From the NCBI GenBank assembly GCA_023489135.1, contig JAMDCE010000578.1:1-12424 (forward strand): a stretch of 12,424 bases of DNA, read 5' to 3'. The position numbers and the translations under genes are program-made. The notes beneath the pieces are model-generated. The model saw only the letters and a program-made list of their open reading frames with translations. It was not told the DNA's origin and made no database searches. The stretch comes from Chloroflexota bacterium. GTDB lineage: Bacteria; Chloroflexota; Chloroflexia; JAMDCE01. Below are positions 1 to 8,609 of this stretch, one piece after another (positions within the stretch are counted from its first letter, which is position 1; each line of letters starts with the position of its first letter).

Positions 1-12
1 GCGGGGCTTTTT
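1..12 (+). terminator. Possible right half of a terminator cut by the window edge
   Basis: The window opens with GCGGGGC followed directly by TTTTT, which has the form of the right arm and T-tract of a rho-independent terminator read on the plus strand. The left arm, if present, lies outside the window, so this is only a guess. It would end a plus-strand gene to the left that converges on the sugar transporter operon. Confidence 0.25.
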
Positions 13-39
13 CCTGCCGTTCCTTTTCACCCTGACTAT

Positions 40-67
40 GAAGGGGCGGTTCGGGAACCGCCCCTTC
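40..67 (-). terminator. Hairpin terminator at the 3' end of the sugar transporter operon
   Basis: GAAGGGGCGGTT (40-51) and AACCGCCCCTTC (56-67) are perfect 12-base inverted repeats with a CGGG loop. The hairpin lies 66 bases past the stop codon of the last permease gene. No clear U-tract follows on the minus strand, while a short CTTT follows on the plus strand, so it could act in both directions or mainly protect the mRNA end. The rest of 1-133 shows no gene. Confidence 0.6.
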
Positions 68-133
68 CTTTAGAGCCCTAACTAGCCAAAGATCTTCGTG
101 TTTCTTCGTGCCCGTCGTGGATTTATCGTTCCA

Positions 134-1006
134 TCAACCTTTGATCGCCCCCGCCACGGCCTCGATGAAGTACCGTTGCAGGAAGAAGAAGACGGCCATT
201 ATGGGCAGGATGGAGATCACCGCTCCAGCGGCGATGTAGGTCCAGCCGGTGGAATTCTCCCCCGCAAAGGAATACATCCCCACCGCCAGAGTTCGCAGGT
301 TCGGGTTGCCCAGGGTGAAGACCAGGGGGATCCAGAAACTGTTCCAGTTGGCCATGAATTGGAAGAGAGCCACCGTGGCGATCATCGGCTTGGCCATCGG
401 GAGCATGATGCGCCAGTAGGTGATGGGAAGGTTGGCCCCGTCGACGATTGCGGCCTCTTCTATCTCCTTGTCGATGGTGGCGAAGTAGCCCATAAAGAGA
501 AGAGTGTTGAAGATCAGACCCCCGGCGGCCTGAACTATGATGATGGAGAAGAGTGAGTTCAGCAACCCCATGTTCTGAACCAACTCAAAAATCGGAATGA
601 TGGTGTAGCCCGCTGGCAGGAACATCAGTACCAGGAAGCTCACCATGATGAGCTTGCGCCCGGGGAAGAACGTCTTGGAGAGAACGTAACCGGCCATGGA
701 CGACAAGAGGATCACCAGAACGGTCACCGAGATGGTAGTGACGACCGTGTTGACGAAGTAAACGCTGAAGTTTCCGGTGTTCCAGGCGTAGACGTAGTTG
801 TCCCAAAGAAGTTGCTTTGGGATCAGGCTCAGGCCCGATTTGAAGAACTCGCCCGGCGTCTTGAAGGAGCCAGCTATGATCCACAAGAACGGGAACATGT
901 AGATGAAGCCAACGACGATCAGCGCAAGGTGAACGAGGAGGCGCGGTACCCTCTTGGCTATCTTTCTGGTCTGAGGCCGGCGTACGGTAGTTGCTTGCGT
1001 GGCCAT
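134..1006 (-). CDS. Sugar ABC transporter permease, MalG type
   Basis: This is one of the two inner-membrane subunits of a carbohydrate-uptake-1 ABC importer (290 residues, the usual length). A cytoplasmic basic N-terminus (residues 1-22) is followed by a first membrane segment near 24-46, and further hydrophobic segments lie near 88-108, 119-137, 148-168, 208-230 and 258-280. The cytoplasmic EAA loop that docks on the ATPase is visible at about 181-205 (EEAAIVDGAN, then LPMAKP). The ATG at 1006 is well supported: AGGAGG stands seven bases upstream and is embedded in the last codons of the preceding permease, whose TAA ends only three bases before. This implies tight translational coupling. 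The gene is the last of a binding protein, MalF-type, MalG-type operon. The substrate cannot be read from the permease itself; neighbours suggest mannose-containing or other plant oligosaccharides. Confidence 0.95.
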   Translation of the reverse strand: MATQATTVRRPQTRKIAKRVPRLLVHLALIVVGFIYMFPFLWIIAGSFKTPGEFFKSGLSLIPKQLLWDNYVYAWNTGNFSVYFVNTVVTTISVTVLVILLSSMAGYVLSKTFFPGRKLIMVSFLVLMFLPAGYTIIPIFELVQNMGLLNSLFSIIIVQAAGGLIFNTLLFMGYFATIDKEIEEAAIVDGANLPITYWRIMLPMAKPMIATVALFQFMANWNSFWIPLVFTLGNPNLRTLAVGMYSFAGENSTGWTYIAAGAVISILPIMAVFFFLQRYFIEAVAGAIKG

Positions 1007-1009
1007 TCC

Positions 1010-2020
1010 TTATCCTCCTTGCCTCAGCTCAGCGCGCCGCTGCCGCGCATACCTGACGGCCAACAATTGCATCACCGTGATTCCCATCACCAGTAACCCC
1101 ATGAATAGAGCCGCCGCGGAGGCGTAGCCCACGTTGGCTTCGGAGGTCGAGGCGGCAGAGGTAAAGGCGTAGTGGTAGATGTAGGTGCTCACCACCTCGC
1201 TGGAATAGAAGGGCCCACCGCCGGTCATAACCAGCACCAGGTCGAAGATCTGCAGGCTTCCCAGAACAGCCAGGAAGACAATGACGGCTCCCACTTCACG
1301 AAGCATGGGGATGGTGATCTTGACGAACTGGTGGTAGGCGTTTGCGCCGTCCACCCTGGCCGCCTCGTAGAGCTCCTTGGGGATAGACTGCAGGGCCGCC
1401 AGGAAATAGACCATGTTGTAGCCCAAGGTGTGCCAGATGCCCACCCCGATGATCGTCCAGAGAGCAAACTGGGGACTGCCCAGCCAATCGATGGGTTGGC
1501 TGGTGAGACCGATGCGCATCAAGAAAGTGCTGAGCGTGGTGCCCGCGTTCCCGAAGAGAAGGCTCAGAACCACGCCGATCATGGCCGCCGAGGTCACCAC
1601 GGGCGAGAAATAGACGGCGCGGTAGATGGTGGAGCCCTTCAAGCGCGGGTTGTTCAGCACCAGGGCCAGAATCAGGGCGATGGTGAGCTGAATCGGCACC
1701 AGCACCAGGGCGTAAGTGAAGGTATGTTTGAAGGCGTTCCAGAAGAGTGGGTCACTGGCGACAGTGAGGAAGTGTCTCAGGCCCACCCACCGGGTCGCGT
1801 TGCCGATGCCATTCCAGTCGTAGAAGGCGATCTGAACGGAGGCGACGATGGGATAGACCACAAAGAGCCCCACCAACACTAGCATTGGCAGCAGAAACAG
1901 GTAGGACCAGTAGTTCCGTTGTATCCGCTGCCAGAGCGACCGCTTCTTCCGGGCCGCGGTACGGTCGACTTCCTCACGGCCCGTGGCGGCAGTCGTCATC
2001 ATCGTGGTTCGTACAGCCAT
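1010..2020 (-). CDS. Sugar ABC transporter permease, MalF type
   Basis: This is the second membrane subunit of the same importer (336 residues from the chosen start). The hydrophilic, basic N-terminus is followed by a membrane segment with LFLLPMLVLVGLFVVYP near residues 41-58, typical of this family. More hydrophobic segments lie near 100-125, 137-160, 188-212, 243-262 and 302-322. The EAA loop is at about 215-240 (YEAARVDGAN, then ITIPML). I chose the ATG at 2020 because AAAGGA stands seven bases upstream. An in-frame ATG at 2047 would add nine residues, but it has no ribosome site and would begin beside the 2053-2095 hairpin. The stop overlaps the ribosome site of the MalG-type gene, so the two permeases are translationally coupled. 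A large hairpin separates this gene from the binding-protein gene and probably lowers permease levels relative to binding protein. Confidence 0.95.
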   Translation of the reverse strand: MAVRTTMMTTAATGREEVDRTAARKKRSLWQRIQRNYWSYLFLLPMLVLVGLFVVYPIVASVQIAFYDWNGIGNATRWVGLRHFLTVASDPLFWNAFKHTFTYALVLVPIQLTIALILALVLNNPRLKGSTIYRAVYFSPVVTSAAMIGVVLSLLFGNAGTTLSTFLMRIGLTSQPIDWLGSPQFALWTIIGVGIWHTLGYNMVYFLAALQSIPKELYEAARVDGANAYHQFVKITIPMLREVGAVIVFLAVLGSLQIFDLVLVMTGGGPFYSSEVVSTYIYHYAFTSAASTSEANVGYASAAALFMGLLVMGITVMQLLAVRYARQRRAELRQGG

Positions 2021-2052
2021 AACGGTTCCTTTCAGGATAAGGCTCATCGCCC

Positions 2053-2095
2053 AGGATAAGGGGACAAGGCTCTTCGAGCCCTGTCCCCTTATCCT
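2053..2095 (-). promoter_or_regulatory. Intercistronic stem-loop between binding-protein and permease genes
   Basis: AGGATAAGGGGACAAGGCTC (2053-2072) and GAGCCCTGTCCCCTTATCCT (2076-2095) pair over 20 positions with one mismatch around a three-base loop. It lies 28 bases past the binding-protein stop codon and 32 bases before the permease start. No U-tract follows on the minus strand, so a stabiliser of the upstream message or partial attenuator is more likely than a full terminator. In E. coli, a structured element between malE and malF has a comparable position and helps keep binding protein in excess. Confidence 0.75.
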
Positions 2096-2123
2096 CGTTA
2101 GAGGTCTACCCTCTCGTTGTACT

Positions 2124-3605
2124 CTAGTTTCCCTGCGCCGGAGCGTAGTCCTTGGTGATATCCCAATCCTTGACTACCCACCACTTGGGGTCAAGATTGA
2201 CGCCGCGACTCTGGGTATCCTTGATCGCTCGATCGAGCTCGGCGTTCATTCGACCCTCCAGGTCCTTCAAGGCGCTCTTGGCGTCAGTGATTTGCCCGGT
2301 GTAGACGCCTTCCAGGATACCCTGCAAGTTGGGCATAGTCGTCTGCTCTCGCACCTCAGCCATCTCAGGGTGCTGCAGGCCGGGAGAGGGCGCTAGCTTG
2401 ATCTCCTCAGCCAGCTTCATGTACTGAGCGAACTGCGGCGTGGGAGCGTATTCCAGCTTGTTGACCTCGGGGAAAACGCGCAGACCCTGGCCCGCCTTCA
2501 CCCAGCGCTCGGCCGCCTCTTTCGAGTTCAGCCATTGGAACCACAGCCAGGCCTCTTCCGGGTGCTGGGTCTTGGCCGAGATGGCCCAACCCTGCCCGCC
2601 GGGTCCTTTGTACCAGTAGCTGGCCTTGTCGGGGCCCTGGTACGGTAGGGGCGCCACGGCGTAGTCCTTGAAGTCAGGGTTAGTCTTCTGCCAACCACCC
2701 TGAATCCACACACCACCTACCAGCATGCCGAACTTGCCGTCGGCGAACTGCACTCGAGAGGTCTCGTCGTCCATGGAAAGGGCGTTCGGAAGGATGCTGC
2801 CGTCCTGCTTCATACCCATGAAGAAGTTGATCCAGTCGAGATAGGCCGGATTGCTGGCCCAGGTGTAGCGACCTGTGCGCATATCAAAGCCGTCCATACC
2901 ACCCGGAGCGCCGCTCTGCTGAACCATAGCCAACTGGCGCGGCAGGATGAAGCGTTGCTGGTCACCAAAGCCAAAGCCGTAGGACTTGCCGCCGCTGGAC
3001 TGAGTGATTTTCTCGGCGTCCGCGCGCACTTCGTCCCAGGTCTTGGGAATCAGCACCTGGCCGTCCTTGTCCACCAAGCCCGCGTCTTTAAAGACCTTGG
3101 TATTGATGTACAGTTGCAGGAAAGGAACTTGACCTTCGTAAGGAGCGGTGTAGATCTTGCCGCCGAAGACATTCGAGGCCTCGGCGAAGGAATTGGCCGG
3201 GTACTGGCTCTGCCAGGTCTTGTCAGCCCACTTGTTCAAGGGCAGATACCAGCCCTGCTTGACCTGCTGAACGAGCTTGATCGAGTCAGGGACCAGGAGG
3301 ACGTCAGGAGGGGTTCCTCCCTTCATCGCCAGGTTGACCAGGTCGGCGTACTTGTCGTACACCTGGGTCGTCTTCTCGATCTTGATGTTCGGATGGGCCT
3401 GCTCAAAGAGCTTGATCTCATTGTCGATGGTGGGACCTTGCGTTACCCACCAGTCCCAGTACTTGATAGTGACCTGTCCTGAAGAGCCAGTTTGGGAAGA
3501 TCCAGCCGATCCCTGGCTCGGTCCGCAGGCCGCCAGAACCACTCCTCCGATCATCACCACGATGATCAGAAGCGTGACAGGGCGAAACCATTTTGTTAGC
3601 ACCAT
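2124..3605 (-). CDS. Extracellular sugar-binding lipoprotein of an ABC importer
   Basis: The product is the family 1 solute-binding protein (SBP_bac_1 fold) that captures the sugar and delivers it to the two permeases. Residues 1-26 form a lipoprotein signal: two basic residues, a hydrophobic core and the lipobox LAAC with Cys27 as the lipidation site. A Ser/Gly/Gln-rich linker (28-44) tethers the domain. The fold starts with VTIKYWDWW (45-53), whose tryptophans suit sugar stacking. Family-like stretches are GGTPPDVLLV (96-105), HPEEAWLWFQWL (348-359) and the C-terminal DAKSALKDLEGRMN (441-454). At 493 residues it is somewhat longer than the typical 400-450. AAGGAG ends three bases before the ATG at 3605 and six before an in-frame GTG at 3602, so either could be the start. 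It is first in the operon and preceded by a leader of about 400 bases. The ligand is unknown; mannosides are an inference from the GH38 neighbour. Confidence 0.95.
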   Translation of the reverse strand: MVLTKWFRPVTLLIIVVMIGGVVLAACGPSQGSAGSSQTGSSGQVTIKYWDWWVTQGPTIDNEIKLFEQAHPNIKIEKTTQVYDKYADLVNLAMKGGTPPDVLLVPDSIKLVQQVKQGWYLPLNKWADKTWQSQYPANSFAEASNVFGGKIYTAPYEGQVPFLQLYINTKVFKDAGLVDKDGQVLIPKTWDEVRADAEKITQSSGGKSYGFGFGDQQRFILPRQLAMVQQSGAPGGMDGFDMRTGRYTWASNPAYLDWINFFMGMKQDGSILPNALSMDDETSRVQFADGKFGMLVGGVWIQGGWQKTNPDFKDYAVAPLPYQGPDKASYWYKGPGGQGWAISAKTQHPEEAWLWFQWLNSKEAAERWVKAGQGLRVFPEVNKLEYAPTPQFAQYMKLAEEIKLAPSPGLQHPEMAEVREQTTMPNLQGILEGVYTGQITDAKSALKDLEGRMNAELDRAIKDTQSRGVNLDPKWWVVKDWDITKDYAPAQGN

Positions 3606-3644
3606 TCTCTCCTTCCACAGGGATTAGTAGCACAACGTTCGGTC

Positions 3645-3660
3645 GCTCCGCGAACGGAGC
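3645..3660 (-). promoter_or_regulatory. Small hairpin with UUCG loop just upstream of the binding-protein gene
   Basis: On the minus strand GCTCCG, TTCG, CGGAGC form a perfect six-base-pair stem with a four-base loop. It ends about 40 bases before the binding-protein start codon and 26 bases before its ribosome site. It could stabilise the 5' leader or influence translation; it has no T-tract. Confidence 0.45.
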
Positions 3661-3824
3661 AGCATCCCATCAGGCATAAACTACTTGACTTGACTCGGCC
3701 CCTAACCTTTCTAGCCTCGCGCATTAAGCCTAGTTCAAACCTTATTCCGAATAGGGCTGGCCCACCCTTTGCCGATTTAGGAAAGTAAGGACGAAGCATT
3801 CGCCATTGTAGGTTTGGGGGATAG

Positions 3825-3880
3825 GGATTACGGGTTAGGAGGCCCTCCAAACGCCGGCTTCACCCCCTAACCCATAACCT
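3825..3880. repeat. Imperfect inverted repeat with GGGTTAGG core
   Basis: The arm at 3825-3842 and the reverse complement of 3863-3880 match at 14 of 18 positions, with a perfect core GGGTTAGG (3832-3839) against CCTAACCC (3866-3873). The loop is about 20 bases. It lies within the predicted leader of the binding-protein mRNA. It may be a structured leader element or the remains of a small palindromic mobile repeat. Confidence 0.5.
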
Positions 3881-4010
3881 CTGGTCCCCTCACTCCAGGC
3901 TTCACCATAGTCGGTGAAATCTGCAGAACCCCACTGCGAAGGCCTCGCCCCTTAAGCTGCGCACAATATGACGAGCCTTTGGACGAGCAGCGCCGTCTAT
4001 TTGACATAAC

Positions 4011-4039
4011 ACTATAACATTACTATCTGGGCCTGTCAA
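4011..4039 (-). promoter_or_regulatory. Sigma-70 type promoter for the sugar transporter operon
   Basis: On the minus strand a perfect TTGACA box (4039-4034) is followed after exactly 17 bases by TATAGT (4016-4011), five of six matches to the -10 consensus. Transcription would start near 4004 and run toward the binding-protein gene. The sequence just after the -10, GTTATGTCAA (4010-4001), is one copy of an element that recurs in this window and could be an operator overlapping the start site. A second minus-strand TATAAT exists at 4104-4099 but lacks a good -35. Confidence 0.65.
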
Positions 4040-4137
4040 GGCGAAAATATGGTTTTTCATACAAATGCTTTAGAAGTGATAAAAAGCTATCTTTCTATAT
4101 TATATTAACCAAATACCTTTTCGATTGCCAGCGTTTG

Positions 4138-4146
4138 TGGTATTAT
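4138..4146 (+). promoter_or_regulatory. Candidate extended -10 promoter for the ATPase and mannosidase genes
   Basis: TGG followed by TATTAT fits an extended -10 element (TGn plus a five-of-six -10 box), about 105 bases before the ATPase start codon. No good -35 lies 16-18 bases upstream, which is tolerated by extended -10 promoters. The -10 runs directly into GTCAA, so it overlaps another copy of the TTATGTCAA element (4143-4151). Confidence 0.45.
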
Positions 4147-4251
4147 GTCAATCTGCGCCCGGGAAGAATCTCGTGGCCGAGGTAATTGGACTTGGACTGA
4201 ACGGCCCTGCGAGCTGGGGTCAAATCGCAAACCCGTGGAGGACGACACAGC

Positions 4252-5349
<1,098 letters not shown>

Positions 5350-5386
5350 ACCTAACGCTCATCTTAGAAAGCAGGTGAAAAAGAGT

Positions 5387-8300
5387 ATGGGGGATACTCC
5401 CGCCCGCCAAACGGGGCCCGCCGCGCCCGTTCTTAGCAGCACCGAAGCGAGCCTTAAATTAGTCGTTTTGTCTCACACTCACTGGGATCGAGAATGGCAT
5501 CTGCCGTTTCAGGAGTTCCGGCTCCTGCTCATCAAGGCGATGGACGAGCTGCTGGCGATCCTGTCAACAGATCCCGAATATCGCTACTTCCTCCTGGACG
5601 GCCAGACGGTCGTGCTGGAGGACTACCTGGAAATGCGACCGGAACGGCGTGCTGAAATTGAACAGCATGTCTCCTCCGGTCGGATAATGGTGGGGCCGTG
5701 GTATGTCTTGCCGGATGAATTCCTTGTCAGTGGCGAAGCTCTAGTTCGCAATCTCCTTCTCGGGCATTACGTCGCCAGATCATTTGGACGACCGATGAAG
5801 GTTGGGTACCTGCCTGACCAGTTCGGCCATATCGCCCAGATGCCCCAGATCCTGCGAGGATTCGATATCGAGTCGGCCGTGGTCTGGAGAGGAATCGATT
5901 CGCTTAACAAGTCGGAGTTCATCTGGCGATCTCCCGACGGCTCCGAGGTGCTGGCTCTGCATCTTCCCTGCGGCTACTTCAACGCCGTCGCTCTGCCTAC
6001 GGACCCGGAGCAGTTAATGGTTCGTCTGGAGACCATCATAAGTGAGCTTAAACCCAGCGCCACTACGCCTTCCCTGGTTCTGATGAATGGTGGCGACCAT
6101 TTCTCGCCACAGTCCTCGCTGTCGAAAGTGATAAAGCTGGCCAATACCTATTTGAGTGGAGCCGAAATGATCCACGGCAACCTGCCGCAGCTCATGAAGG
6201 ATCTTCGAAGATCCTACGAAGAGAATGGCTCCGGCTGGCCGGTGGTTACCGGCGAGCTGAGGGAGAACCGTGTCTATCACCTCCTGCAGGGCGTTCTGTC
6301 AGCCCGAATGTGGATCAAGCAGCGCAATGCCGCCTGTGAAAACCTCCTGGAGAAGTGGGCCGAGCCCTTCAGCGCTTGGGCCGCCATAGAGGCTTCCCTG
6401 AATCGGCCATTGCGAGGGCCCTTCACCAGCGCCGCAAGCTGGCGCCAGCCTTTGCGGCTCGGCTGGAAATACCTCTTGCAGAATCAGCCGCACGACTCCA
6501 TCTGCGGCTGCAGCGTGGATCAAGTTCATGAGGAAATGAAGACGCGCTTCGATTGGAGCGAGCAAATCGCCGAGATGGTCACCAAAGAGGCCCTGGAGAT
6601 TCTCGTCGCTCACGTGGATACGGCCTCACTGGCGCAGCGGCCGGATTCTTTCGTCGAGGTCGCGCAGTCTTCTGACCTGGCGCAGGGTTCCCCGATCCCC
6701 ATCGTCGTCTTCAACCCGGGGCCAGGTCCGCGCACCGACTTCGTGGCCGTCACGACCCTGGCGCCCAGCGGGAATGACCTCTCTCTGTCTGATGCTGCTG
6801 GACGGGCCAGGCCCCTGCAGGTAGTGGCCAGGCGGGCAGCCAAGCCTACTAGCTTCTTGATAGGTCTGGGAGAGATGCGGGGGATGCTGGCCTCCATTGG
6901 CCTTTCTTCTAGCGACGTCTGGGACGACGACAAGGCTGAGGCCTTCCTGCGCATGCTTTTGATCAAGGCGGGACAAAGCAATCACGAGGCGCGCGTATCG
7001 CGACTAGAGGTTGATCCCGCCTTCAGCGAAAGTTGCGCTACGCTCAAGGTCGACACGGTCGTGGACAGACAGCGAAGTCACCAGCAGATCGAGGCGGGGC
7101 TGCGAGATCTGGTGACGACGATAGAGAAGGCCACGCGCCCCTTCTTTATGCTCACCCTGCAGCAGGTATCGTATGACGAGGTAGACCTTGGCTTCGTCGC
7201 GCAGGAAATTCCCGGTCACGGCTATCTAACCTACCAGCTCTGCGCTGGTCAGGCGGCGACCCGCCCGGCCTCGGCGACGAGCAACCCTAGCAATCGCCTG
7301 GAGAACGAATTCCTGGTGGTGGAAGCCTCTCGCGAGGACGGTACCCTCACCCTCACCGATAAAGAGAGTGGAACGGTGTATGCCGGCCTGAACCGCTTCG
7401 TCGACGGAGGGGATTGCGGCGACGAGTACAACTACGACGAACCAGTACACGACGCGGTGGTGACTCAACCGGTGGAAGGTCCCGAGATCTGCCTGTTCGA
7501 GACCGGCCCGGCCCGCTCTACGCTTCGAGTGGATACCCTGCTGCGCTTGCCCTCAGGCCTGGCCGCGGATCGCAAGAGCAGAACCTCCGAGACCGTCGAA
7601 TGCTCCATATCCTCCTTTATCAGCCTCTATCCCGGCGTGAAAAGGGTCGACATTCACACCGATGTCGACAACAAGGCCAGAGACCATCGTCTGAGAGTGC
7701 ACTTCCCCACCGGGGCGCAGACGCATGTGTCACTGAGCGAGGGACACTTCGAGGTCATCCGGCGGCCGTTAGAGCCACCTGCGGCGGCCCCTGACGCCGT
7801 GGAGGCGCCGGTGCGGACTTTGCCGCAAAAGACCTTCGTCCGCGTGGCCGACGACGAGGTAAGTCTAGCCGTGGCCAACCGGGGCCTTCCGGAGGGCGAG
7901 GTCATCGACACCGTGGAGGGCGCGGAGATAGCCCTGACCCTCCTCAGAAGCGTCGGCTGGCTCTCCCGTGGCGATATGAGGTCCAGGCGCGGTCCAGCCG
8001 GACCGATTATGGCCACACCTGGCGCCCAGTGTCTGGGCCAATACGGCTTTGACTACGCTCTCATCCCCGGAGCCTTTGACTGGGAGGAGGTGTTGCCACA
8101 GGCGCACTGGTTCAACAACCCGATGCGCGCAGCAAGCACCGACTTGCACCCTGGCCATCTGCCCTTGAGCGAAAGCCTGGTGGAAGTCAAGCCCGACAGC
8201 CTGGTGGTGTCAGCCCTGAAGGTGCCAGAGGAGGGAGAGGGCCTGATCGTGCGACTCTACAACCCCAGCGCGGATGACATCCGCGCCGCCATCAAGGTGG

Positions 8301-8443
8301 CCCACCCGTTCCAAAAAGCGGAGCTGGTCAATCTAGAGGAGACTACCTTCGAAACGCTGGAGGGAGGCGACGATACCGTTGGCCTTGTCGTGGAGGGTCG
8401 CCGGATCATCACGCTGAGGTTTAGCTTCCCTGCCCGGGGATAG
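5387..8443 (+). CDS. GH38 family alpha-mannosidase, cytoplasmic
   Basis: This 1018-residue enzyme should remove alpha-linked mannose from oligosaccharides, retaining stereochemistry and using a metal ion. Numbered from the ATG at 5387, HTHWDREW (30-37) gives two metal ligands, His32 and Asp34. LPDQFGH (142-148) gives Asp144, metal ligand and catalytic nucleophile by family comparison, and QPHDSICGC (367-375) gives the fourth ligand, His369. A helical middle domain is at about 300-395 and beta-sandwich domains fill the rest, with the hallmark GDCGDEYNYDEP near 675-686. I prefer the ATG at 5387 because AGGTGA lies eight bases upstream; the in-frame GTG at 5375 lacks a good ribosome site. No signal peptide is visible, so it acts in the cytoplasm on imported sugar. 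About 100 extra residues (roughly 495-600) make it longer than many bacterial relatives. Related enzymes include mannosylglycerate hydrolase, so the exact substrate is open. Confidence 0.93.
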   Translation: MGDTPARQTGPAAPVLSSTEASLKLVVLSHTHWDREWHLPFQEFRLLLIKAMDELLAILSTDPEYRYFLLDGQTVVLEDYLEMRPERRAEIEQHVSSGRIMVGPWYVLPDEFLVSGEALVRNLLLGHYVARSFGRPMKVGYLPDQFGHIAQMPQILRGFDIESAVVWRGIDSLNKSEFIWRSPDGSEVLALHLPCGYFNAVALPTDPEQLMVRLETIISELKPSATTPSLVLMNGGDHFSPQSSLSKVIKLANTYLSGAEMIHGNLPQLMKDLRRSYEENGSGWPVVTGELRENRVYHLLQGVLSARMWIKQRNAACENLLEKWAEPFSAWAAIEASLNRPLRGPFTSAASWRQPLRLGWKYLLQNQPHDSICGCSVDQVHEEMKTRFDWSEQIAEMVTKEALEILVAHVDTASLAQRPDSFVEVAQSSDLAQGSPIPIVVFNPGPGPRTDFVAVTTLAPSGNDLSLSDAAGRARPLQVVARRAAKPTSFLIGLGEMRGMLASIGLSSSDVWDDDKAEAFLRMLLIKAGQSNHEARVSRLEVDPAFSESCATLKVDTVVDRQRSHQQIEAGLRDLVTTIEKATRPFFMLTLQQVSYDEVDLGFVAQEIPGHGYLTYQLCAGQAATRPASATSNPSNRLENEFLVVEASREDGTLTLTDKESGTVYAGLNRFVDGGDCGDEYNYDEPVHDAVVTQPVEGPEICLFETGPARSTLRVDTLLRLPSGLAADRKSRTSETVECSISSFISLYPGVKRVDIHTDVDNKARDHRLRVHFPTGAQTHVSLSEGHFEVIRRPLEPPAAAPDAVEAPVRTLPQKTFVRVADDEVSLAVANRGLPEGEVIDTVEGAEIALTLLRSVGWLSRGDMRSRRGPAGPIMATPGAQCLGQYGFDYALIPGAFDWEEVLPQAHWFNNPMRAASTDLHPGHLPLSESLVEVKPDSLVVSALKVPEEGEGLIVRLYNPSADDIRAAIKVAHPFQKAELVNLEETTFETLEGGDDTVGLVVEGRRIITLRFSFPARG

Positions 8444-8476
8444 GAGCAGGCTGGGCTACGAAAGCAGACACCAACT

Positions 8477-8520
8477 GGAAACAGGTAGGAGCGACCGATT
8501 GATCGCCCCTACCTGTTTCC
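8477..8520 (+). terminator. Long palindrome at the 3' end of the mannosidase gene
   Basis: GGAAACAGGTAGG (8477-8489) and CCTACCTGTTTCC (8508-8520) are perfect 13-base arms. Inside, GCGA and TCGC (8491-8494, 8503-8506) extend the stem past one mismatch to an eight-base loop. It begins 34 bases after the mannosidase stop codon. No T-run follows, so it may be a rho-dependent or mRNA-protecting end, or a dispersed repeat of the kind with outer GTAGG..CCTAC arms that I recall from Chloroflexota and other genomes. Confidence 0.6.
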
Positions 8521-8555
8521 TACACGATTAGATCCTCATGACTTTGCGAAGAATC

Positions 8556-8589
8556 AAGACGCCGGAGGCTGAGAACCTACCGGCGTCTT
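8556..8589 (-). terminator. Hairpin terminator of the HdeD-like gene
   Basis: AAGACGCCGG (8556-8565) and CCGGCGTCTT (8580-8589) are perfect 10-base arms around a 14-base loop. On the minus strand it starts 21 bases after the HdeD-like stop codon, and the right arm ends in CTT followed by GATTCTT. It could also stop plus-strand readthrough from the mannosidase gene. Confidence 0.6.
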
Positions 8590-8609
8590 ACCTTGAACAA
8601 CCGCTGTCG

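Larger units (their letters stand above)
3606..4251. other. Divergent gene-free region controlling the transporter genes
   Basis: This 646-base region holds no convincing gene. The half nearer the binding-protein gene is GC-rich and rich in short inverted repeats: 3645-3660, 3825-3880, and TTCACC/GGTGAA at 3901-3918. The part from about 3990 to 4150 is markedly AT-rich and holds the promoter candidates for both directions. The minus-strand promoter at 4011-4039 implies a leader of roughly 400 bases before the binding-protein gene, which is unusually long and could be regulatory. I could not match it to a riboswitch class I know. Confidence 0.7.

Noticed and set aside
1172..1882. 236-codon open frame on the plus strand opposite the MalF-type permease
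   Set aside because: It is antisense to a clear membrane protein, and its His/Asp/Gln/Glu-rich translation mirrors the hydrophobic codons of the real gene.
3596..3850. 84-codon open frame on the minus strand overlapping the binding-protein start
   Set aside because: It has no supported ribosome site, overlaps the ribosome site and start of the binding-protein gene in another frame, and its Arg/Cys-rich translation matches no family I know.
4001..4029. Plus-strand promoter TTGACA-17-TATCTG
   Set aside because: The -35 is perfect but the -10 matches only three of six, and the stronger reading of this DNA is the minus-strand promoter at 4011-4039 with its operator-like sequence.
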